DNA from: a virus
Length of the DNA stretch: 34,610 nt
Direction: 5' to 3' (one strand)
IMG/VR virus record: IMGVR_UViG_3300025425_000075
Coordinates: 1 to 34,610 of that record
In this document: piece by piece, positions 30,703-34,610 of the stretch
Layout of the letters: each line of letters begins with the position of its first letter
Position numbering within the stretch: position 1 is the first letter of the stretch
The notes under the pieces: model-generated
Database searches by the model: none
Told to the model about the DNA's origin: nothing
The model's input: the letters and a program-made list of their open reading frames with translations, nothing else
Translations under genes and position numbers: made by a program

Positions 30703-31370
30703 TACTTCTTAGTGTCTTCTTGAATGAATCCTTCCAACTCTGCTAACAGTTTCTTTTGTTCTTCTGTTAGATCAAATCCTTTCTTCATTTTCTCTACCGT
30801 GTATTCTCCATTTTCTATCTTCTCAACTGCTGCTGTAAACCTTCCTTCTGTTAGTTTAGACTTCTGAGCTACTACAGGCTTTGGTTTAACTGGCTGCGCT
30901 GTAGGTATGTCATTAGAGTGAGTTGTCTCGGTGTCGTCCATCTTACCTACAGGAGTCAAGAAGGTGTACAGTAAAGCATTCTTTAAAGCGTATGTAGTTG
31001 CTTTACCAGCTCCTTTGTCTTGAGGGTCTACACCATGCCCGTAACCGCATACAACTGTAGACTCTCCGCTTTCGTGGATCAGGTTATACTTTACAACCGC
31101 TTTCGTGAATACAGATTGTTTCTGTTTTAACTGTGGTGCGTTGTTTCCATACTGTACAGTTTCTTCCCATCTGTCTACCTGAGTTTCTTCTTGAATATCA
31201 AACGGTATAATACAAAGCCCGTTGTTGGCTAAGGCTTCATTAAACACCTCTTTAACGTCTTGGTCTTTCGTACCGTTATAAGCAGAACCACCACTACCTA
31301 CGCGGCTGTTCTTCTCCATTCCTTTGACTTCTTTCATTACGGCTAAAACAGCCTTTGCTAGATTTTTCAT
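30702..31370 (-). CDS. erf: ERF-family single-strand annealing protein
   Basis: 222 aa. The ERF core is present, with the signature GYGHGVDPQDKGAGKATTYA (109-128) followed by LKNALLYTFLTP. The C-terminal segment (about 172-215: EGRFTAAVEKIENGEYTVEK) is the appended region found in Bacteroidetes ERF proteins. ERF anneals complementary ssDNA and supports genome circularisation and recombination (P22 Erf). Leader AAACAAATCAAACAAATG. Confidence 0.88.
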   Translation of the reverse strand: MKNLAKAVLAVMKEVKGMEKNSRVGSGGSAYNGTKDQDVKEVFNEALANNGLCIIPFDIQEETQVDRWEETVQYGNNAPQLKQKQSVFTKAVVKYNLIHESGESTVVCGYGHGVDPQDKGAGKATTYALKNALLYTFLTPVGKMDDTETTHSNDIPTAQPVKPKPVVAQKSKLTEGRFTAAVEKIENGEYTVEKMKKGFDLTEEQKKLLAELEGFIQEDTKK

Positions 31371-31395
31371 TTGTTTGATTTGTTTGTTTTGCTTT

Positions 31396-31566
31396 CTACT
31401 TAATTATTTGTTTAACTATATTTAATTCAACTCCGCACTCGTAAAGTTCTCTTTTTATTTTCTTGTTTTGCTCATAAAGAATAGCAGTTATTATAAGTAA
31501 CGAAAACGCAAATGCAATAAATATAACTTTTAAAAACCCTCTTAAAAATTCTTCGAATCCTTCCAT
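31396..31566 (-). CDS. 56-aa single-TM protein
   Basis: Frame starting MEGFEEFLRG, followed by a transmembrane segment (FLKVIFIAFAFSLLIITAIL) and a basic tail (YEQNKKIKRELYECG). It fills the gap between ERF and the 56-aa gene upstream. Function unknown; a membrane-associated accessory peptide. Confidence 0.55.
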   Translation of the reverse strand: MEGFEEFLRGFLKVIFIAFAFSLLIITAILYEQNKKIKRELYECGVELNIVKQIIK

Positions 31567-31590
31567 AATTTTAATTTTAATTAAATAGGC

Positions 31591-31761
31591 TTAACATTGG
31601 ATTTCTCCAACATTAAAGCCATTAACCCATATTGTAAGATTATCATTTACTCTACTTTCTTTTACGTTAGTGTTTTCTTTAGCGTTGTAGTTGTTTACCA
31701 CTTCTTCTAGTGTAGATGTAACTTTTAATTCTCTACCGTTTGTTAATTTAATAGTTGTCAT
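31591..31761 (-). CDS. Small hypothetical protein
   Basis: 56 aa from the ATG at 31761 (MTTIKLTNGRELKVTSTLEE), preferred over an upstream start because promoter P2 (31790-31823) lies inside the upstream extension. Beta-strand then helix pattern. Unrecognised. Confidence 0.55.
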   Translation of the reverse strand: MTTIKLTNGRELKVTSTLEEVVNNYNAKENTNVKESRVNDNLTIWVNGFNVGEIQC

Positions 31762-31789
31762 TTTGTTTCTTTTAATTTGTTTGATGATG

Positions 31790-31823
31790 TAAATATACAT
31801 TGTTATATACTTGCTTTTACAAA
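31790..31823 (-). promoter_or_regulatory. Bacteroidetes-type promoter (P2)
   Basis: TATATTTA (31790-31797, minus strand) with TTTG (31820-31823) 22 bp upstream. It contains the 19-bp element (31791-31809) identical to that at P3 (5550-5568). It drives the 31.7-28.3 kb unit (small protein, ERF, SSB, terminase). Confidence 0.65.
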
Positions 31824-31847
31824 ACACCTAAAAAAAATTAAAATAAT

Positions 31848-32387
31848 TTAATAAGATGGGGGTGTACTGTTATTGATTAAATAAAATACTATTTCATTTC
31901 CACCGCCCGAAACAGGTACAGTTATGCTAAAAGATTTGTGAGGCTCAGGGCTTGAAGTAACTCCTTCTAATTCGTCCCACTTAGTAGAGTTTACGTCTAT
32001 GAAACTTATATTAGGGCTATAACATATAGTGCCGTGCGAGTTCCAATAATCTTTGTATATAGTGTCTAGTCCTATTTCATAACTAGCACCCCATCCTATT
32101 AGATAGTTTGAAAGTGCCTCGGTGTTTAGCGTGTCTCTGAAGGAATCAGTGAAGCTGGTGGTGTCTTGCCCGAAGTGTATCAGTAAACTATTCATTATAC
32201 TCGTGTTATTAAAGTACTGGGAGCTTACTACACTATAGTTTTGTACGCTGTCTATTCGGTGTACGCTGTAGTTATCTCCCCATAGGTAGGCTATACTATC
32301 TTCATACTCGAATTGAACTCTTGACTTTTCTTTTGTGCAGCTAGATGCCAGTAAAATTATAACGATTAGGGTGGTTACTTTTTTCAT
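31848..32387 (-). CDS. Phage-encoded lipoprotein
   Basis: 179 aa. Signal peptide MKKVTTLIVIILLASSC with lipobox ASSC, lipidated Cys at 17. The mature part is beta-rich with many Ser/Thr/Tyr residues (SIAYLWGDNYSVHRIDSVQN) and no recognised domain. A lipoprotein made early by a phage would sit at the cell envelope; superinfection exclusion, as with T5 Llp, is one possible role (inference). It could also be a lysogeny or host-modification factor. Confidence 0.75.
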   Translation of the reverse strand: MKKVTTLIVIILLASSCTKEKSRVQFEYEDSIAYLWGDNYSVHRIDSVQNYSVVSSQYFNNTSIMNSLLIHFGQDTTSFTDSFRDTLNTEALSNYLIGWGASYEIGLDTIYKDYWNSHGTICYSPNISFIDVNSTKWDELEGVTSSPEPHKSFSITVPVSGGGNEIVFYLINNSTPPSY

Positions 32388-32397
32388 GGTTTGGTTT

Positions 32398-32574
32398 TTA
32401 AATTGTGATTGTATCGTGTATAAAGTCGCAGTCCTCGTTTATCTCTTCTAACTGCTCCTCACTCATTGGCGCGCCTTTATAGTCTGCCGATTGAATGTAA
32501 GCATCTGTGAAGTCTGGTCTATCGTTTAGATCAACCCCTTCTAAAACTACATTAGTTATTTGGTTTCGTTTCAT
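32398..32574 (-). CDS. Conserved small acidic phage protein
   Basis: 58 aa from ATG 32574 (an ATG at 32589 would add five residues and overlap the upstream stop). LEGVDLNDRPDFTDAYIQSA then LTEEQL-like (MSEEQLEEINEDCDF) is a motif set common in short phage proteins of unknown function. Confidence 0.65.
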   Translation of the reverse strand: MKRNQITNVVLEGVDLNDRPDFTDAYIQSADYKGAPMSEEQLEEINEDCDFIHDTITI

Positions 32575-32575
32575 T

Positions 32576-32806
32576 TTAATAATTTTCATTTAAATACTCC
32601 GTTAACATAAACATTCTTTTGATTCTAAACTTACTGTTAGCTATGTGCTTATTAATGTAAGTGCAATCAAACCCAGACCTAACGTAGTTAGTCCTAGTCA
32701 TTAGATGCCTGTTTAAGATTCTTTCATAGGTTTGGATTCTTTCATACCCTCCTATCATTCCCTGATGCTTTGCTATTTGGTCTTCTAAAACGTATTGATT
32801 TATCAT
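32576..32806 (-). CDS. Small basic hypothetical protein
   Basis: 76 aa from ATG 32806 (MINQYVLEDQIAKHQGMIGG); a longer frame from 32869 would overlap the zinc protein gene by 47 bp and lacks the usual leader, whereas the 32806 start has AAACAAAAACAAACTAAGATG. Basic and helical. Unrecognised. Confidence 0.55.
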   Translation of the reverse strand: MINQYVLEDQIAKHQGMIGGYERIQTYERILNRHLMTRTNYVRSGFDCTYINKHIANSKFRIKRMFMLTEYLNENY

Positions 32807-32822
32807 CTTAGTTTGTTTTTGT

Positions 32823-33017
32823 TTATGCGTTTGATTCTGCGTGGCAATATGCGGAGCAGTAAGTTTCATCGTCTTCTATCTCATGGTCACAATTATTACA
32901 GACCTTTGGCAGTTCTTTATTGCAGGCCTCACAAAGTTCTTCTTTGTACCAGTTCTCTAGTTCGAAGTCTTCTTTAACTTCTAGGTTACATTGTGCGCAC
33001 TCTTCGTTTTCAAACAT
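32823..33017 (-). CDS. Small multi-zinc-finger protein
   Basis: 64 aa with four cysteine motifs: CAQC (8, 11), CEAC (29, 32), CNNC (40, 43) and CSAYCH (53-58). Eight Cys and a His suggest two zinc-binding knuckles, as in treble-clef or FYVE-like miniproteins. The acidic character argues against nonspecific DNA binding. Function unknown. Confidence 0.65.
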   Translation of the reverse strand: MFENEECAQCNLEVKEDFELENWYKEELCEACNKELPKVCNNCDHEIEDDETYCSAYCHAESNA

Positions 33018-33018
33018 C

Positions 33019-33183
33019 TTAATCTTTTTTAAATAGTTCGTTCATCTTCTTAACTGTTCTTTCAGCTTCTCCGTTCCATCGTTCAGCGCCTTGTATATCT
33101 CCAAGACTTAACGACTTCTTGCTTCGCTTCATTTGTATATTGAAGTCCTGCTCTAGTATCTGTATCTGTTTTACTTTGCTCAT
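33019..33183 (-). CDS. Small basic helical protein
   Basis: 54 aa from ATG 33183 (MSKVKQIQILEQDFNIQMKR). The ATG at 33237 would lie upstream of the promoter P1 box, so the later start is preferred; its leader is AAACAAACAAATCAAATG. Function unknown. Confidence 0.6.
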   Translation of the reverse strand: MSKVKQIQILEQDFNIQMKRSKKSLSLGDIQGAERWNGEAERTVKKMNELFKKD

Positions 33184-33205
33184 TTGATTTGTTTGTTTGA
33201 TGGCG

Positions 33206-33238
33206 TAAATATACATATTTATATAATACACCGACAAA
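33206..33238 (-). promoter_or_regulatory. Bacteroidetes-type promoter (P1)
   Basis: Minus-strand TATATTTA (33206-33213) and TTTG (33235-33238) with 21-bp spacing, close to the Bacteroidetes consensus (TTTG, 19-21 bp, TAnnTTTG). The surrounding 19 bp (33207-33225) match the P2/P3 element at 17 positions. Confidence 0.65.
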
Positions 33239-33248
33239 AAAGAATTAT

Positions 33249-33674
33249 TTAATTTCTATCCTTTGCATCTAGCAGGGTTTCTATACTAGGAAAGTATATC
33301 ACTACTCCGCGCTCTGAGAAGAATAGAGTTATAACATCAATTATCTGATTGATTTGCTTCGTGTCTATCTTAGTTGTTGATTTAATATCGAACATTGCTA
33401 TCTGAATACTTCTCCAAATGTGATTCTTCACCAACTCAGGAGTGTATCTAAGCTCAAATGTTTTACCTGTTAGTCCTTTATACTGAAAAGTCAACCCTAA
33501 TTCATTGAGTTCGTTTGATACCATTGTGAAAAATAAATGAAGACTTTTACTCTGGAGTTGGCTCCTAGTTATCCTAACCTCTTTAAGTTCTATTTGCTTA
33601 CCTAGATTAAGCATCTTAGAACTATACTCTTTAAATCTCTTAACGTCTAACTCTTTTTTAAGATCAAGTTTCAT
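33249..33674 (-). CDS. NinB-like recombination-associated protein (tentative)
   Basis: 141 aa. RSQLQSKSLHLFFTMVSNEL (38-57) resembles the R-x-x-Q-N-K/S-x-L-H motif of Bacteroidetes phage proteins often found beside NinG; a C-terminal segment (SERGVVIYFPSIETLLD) ends with the FPS motif of that group. Lambda NinB (Orf) is a recombination mediator with a similar start pattern. Assignment is tentative; neighbouring NinG supports it. Confidence 0.6.
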   Translation of the reverse strand: MKLDLKKELDVKRFKEYSSKMLNLGKQIELKEVRITRSQLQSKSLHLFFTMVSNELNELGLTFQYKGLTGKTFELRYTPELVKNHIWRSIQIAMFDIKSTTKIDTKQINQIIDVITLFFSERGVVIYFPSIETLLDAKDRN

Positions 33675-33684
33675 TTTATTTTAC

Positions 33685-34308
33685 TTAATTATAAATCCCT
33701 ATTATCTTATTGAATATATTTCTAGCTTCTTTAGCATCTTTCAAATCGTAGGTTTCAAAGTTCCGAACTAACGACCTCACTAATTTTAGCTTGTTGCTTA
33801 TCTCCTGTTCTTTCAATCCTAGATACTTGTATTTAACCTGTAGCTCGGTGTCTACCATGTTAGCATAGTCTAAACCGTACCTTTCAATTAAGCCTTTAAA
33901 ATAGCCTGTATTCCTGCTCCCTTGCCTTTCATTACGATTACACCCTCGATCCTGTGCGTGTATGTTATGGAGGTTATATCTTAGAGTGGAGTTAGCTCCT
34001 ACACTGGTGTAATGACCTCCGTCTACGTTCTCCATATACTTACCACAATCTATGCAATTAGAGTGATTAAACTTCTTATCTATCATCCTAGAGAGTTTAT
34101 TAATCTCTGCCTGTAGATAGCCTTTTGTTTCTTTCGTGTGGGTAAATGGTCTTAGTTCTTTCTTTGTCTTCGTCCATTCTTTCTTCTTCGCGACTTTCTG
34201 CTTACCTAGAAGAAACATTCCTTTAGCTACTTGGCAGTCGATTTCCTTGCAGAATTTTCCGTTAAATTCATAAGGCTCAAATTTATCTTTGCAGTTTTTA
34301 CATCTCAT
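33685..34308 (-). CDS. ninG: NinG/Rap-like recombination nuclease
   Basis: 207 aa. An N-terminal zinc knuckle has C3, C6, C20 and C25. The central NinG core has CIDCGK (85-90), GGHYTSVGANSTLRYNLHN (97-115) and IHAQDRGCNR (116-125), with His and Cys ligands in place. Lambda NinG (Rap) cuts recombination intermediates such as Holliday junctions. With ERF, SSB and the NinB-like protein it forms a recombination module. The gene starts 14 bp after the attC-like site A. Confidence 0.88.
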   Translation of the reverse strand: MRCKNCKDKFEPYEFNGKFCKEIDCQVAKGMFLLGKQKVAKKKEWTKTKKELRPFTHTKETKGYLQAEINKLSRMIDKKFNHSNCIDCGKYMENVDGGHYTSVGANSTLRYNLHNIHAQDRGCNRNERQGSRNTGYFKGLIERYGLDYANMVDTELQVKYKYLGLKEQEISNKLKLVRSLVRNFETYDLKDAKEARNIFNKIIGIYN

Positions 34309-34321
34309 GTTTTCAAAATTT

Positions 34322-34380
34322 TAACGAGGTATAAAATAAACCCTATTGGGTCGTTTACACTTAATTTTATACAGGTGTTA
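34322..34380 (-). repeat. attC-like hairpin, site A
   Basis: TAAC (34322-34325), 4-nt spacer, TATAAAAT (34330-34337); loop with CCC-TATT-GGG (34341-34350); then ATTTTATA (34364-34371), 5-nt spacer, GTTA (34377-34380). The extra spacer base is the unpaired asymmetry seen in attC. A 20-bp half (34318-34337) is identical, inverted, to 15817-15836 at site B. The stop codon of the partial gene beginning beyond the window lies inside the GTTA box, and the site is oriented like a cassette end (gene, then site, minus strand). Confidence 0.55.
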
Positions 34381-34610
34381 CCTGCCATTTAAAACAGAGT
34401 TCAGTCCATTATATAGTCGAACAAATTTAGTCCGCTGTTCCTGTTCAGTAATTAAGTGAGCGTATCTGTGAGCAACAACTTTACGTTTGTTATCCCAAAC
34501 AATACGAGCCTTATCCACGTCAGGCACAAAAAAAGTATTTGGGTGTTTTCGCCATTGTGTTAATTCGCCCTTTTGTACTAATTCCAATATCTCGGCAGGT
34601 ATTATTTTAT
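34378..34610 (-). CDS. Coiled-coil protein, copy 2 (partial, 5' end beyond window)
   Basis: 3' part of a second copy of the gene at 24-512. The reading frame stays open to the last base. The first 106 bp (34378-34483) differ from 24-129 at 14 positions; the last 127 bp (34484-34610) are identical to 130-256. It is either a second allele joined by assembly or a true paralogue. The C-terminal residues are NSVLNGR instead of NAVLNDR. Confidence 0.75.
   Translation of the reverse strand, partial: KIIPAEILELVQKGELTQWRKHPNTFFVPDVDKARIVWDNKRKVVAHRYAHLITEQEQRTKFVRLYNGLNSVLNGR

Noticed and set aside
1-34610. CRISPR array or integrase gene
   Set aside because: No regularly spaced direct repeats and no tyrosine or serine recombinase motifs were seen in any frame, so the attC-like sites have no partner enzyme here.

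Overview
The window is almost all of an AT-rich tailed-phage genome of siphovirus type, most likely infecting a Bacteroidetes (Flavobacteriia-like) host. Evidence for the host group: promoters fit the Bacteroidetes TAnnTTTG pattern, start codons follow A/C-rich leaders (AAACAAATCAAAATG type) instead of Shine-Dalgarno sites, there is a DUF3127-type ssDNA-binding protein, and several proteins look like families known mainly from Bacteroidetes phages. No integrase, excisionase, CI-type repressor or complete tRNA gene was seen.

Nearly all genes are on the minus strand, so the genome reads from high to low coordinates. 34.3-28.7 kb: recombination and early genes (NinG-like nuclease, NinB-like protein, small zinc and membrane proteins, a lipoprotein, ERF annealing protein, SSB, a small HTH protein). 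28.6-27.0 kb: small and large terminase. 26.8-16.9 kb: neck and tail block with tail-tip proteins and a 1271-aa tape measure. 16.9-15.0 kb: a plus-strand island with a homing endonuclease and five small genes. 14.9-9.5 kb: capsid block (protease/scaffold, major capsid, probable tail tube, portal, connector). 9.5-5.7 kb: fibre and lysis block (lectin-like fibre, holin candidate, amidase, unimolecular spanin candidate, metallophosphoesterase), closed by a terminator at 5602-5637. 5.5-1.0 kb: replication block (small proteins, DnaA-domain-IV protein, initiator/loader, primase-helicase). 0.9-0 kb: two accessory genes separated by a large hairpin.

Two features stand out. First, three long hairpins (536-658, 15776-15832, 34322-34380) share outer TAAC/GTTA or AAC/GTT boxes, unpaired spacers of unequal length and TATAAA-type inner stems. 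This is the architecture of integron attC sites, and all three directly follow small accessory genes, suggesting a phage carrying attC-like gene cassettes without an integrase. Second, the HNH/AP2 homing endonuclease starts with a 29-residue copy of the N-terminus of the gene immediately downstream, a footprint of its insertion.

The right end (34378-34610) repeats 24-256: 106 bp differ at 14 sites, mostly silently, followed by exactly 127 identical bases running to the last base. This looks like a circular or terminally redundant genome of about 34.35 kb whose assembly ended at a k-mer junction between two alleles of the terminal gene.
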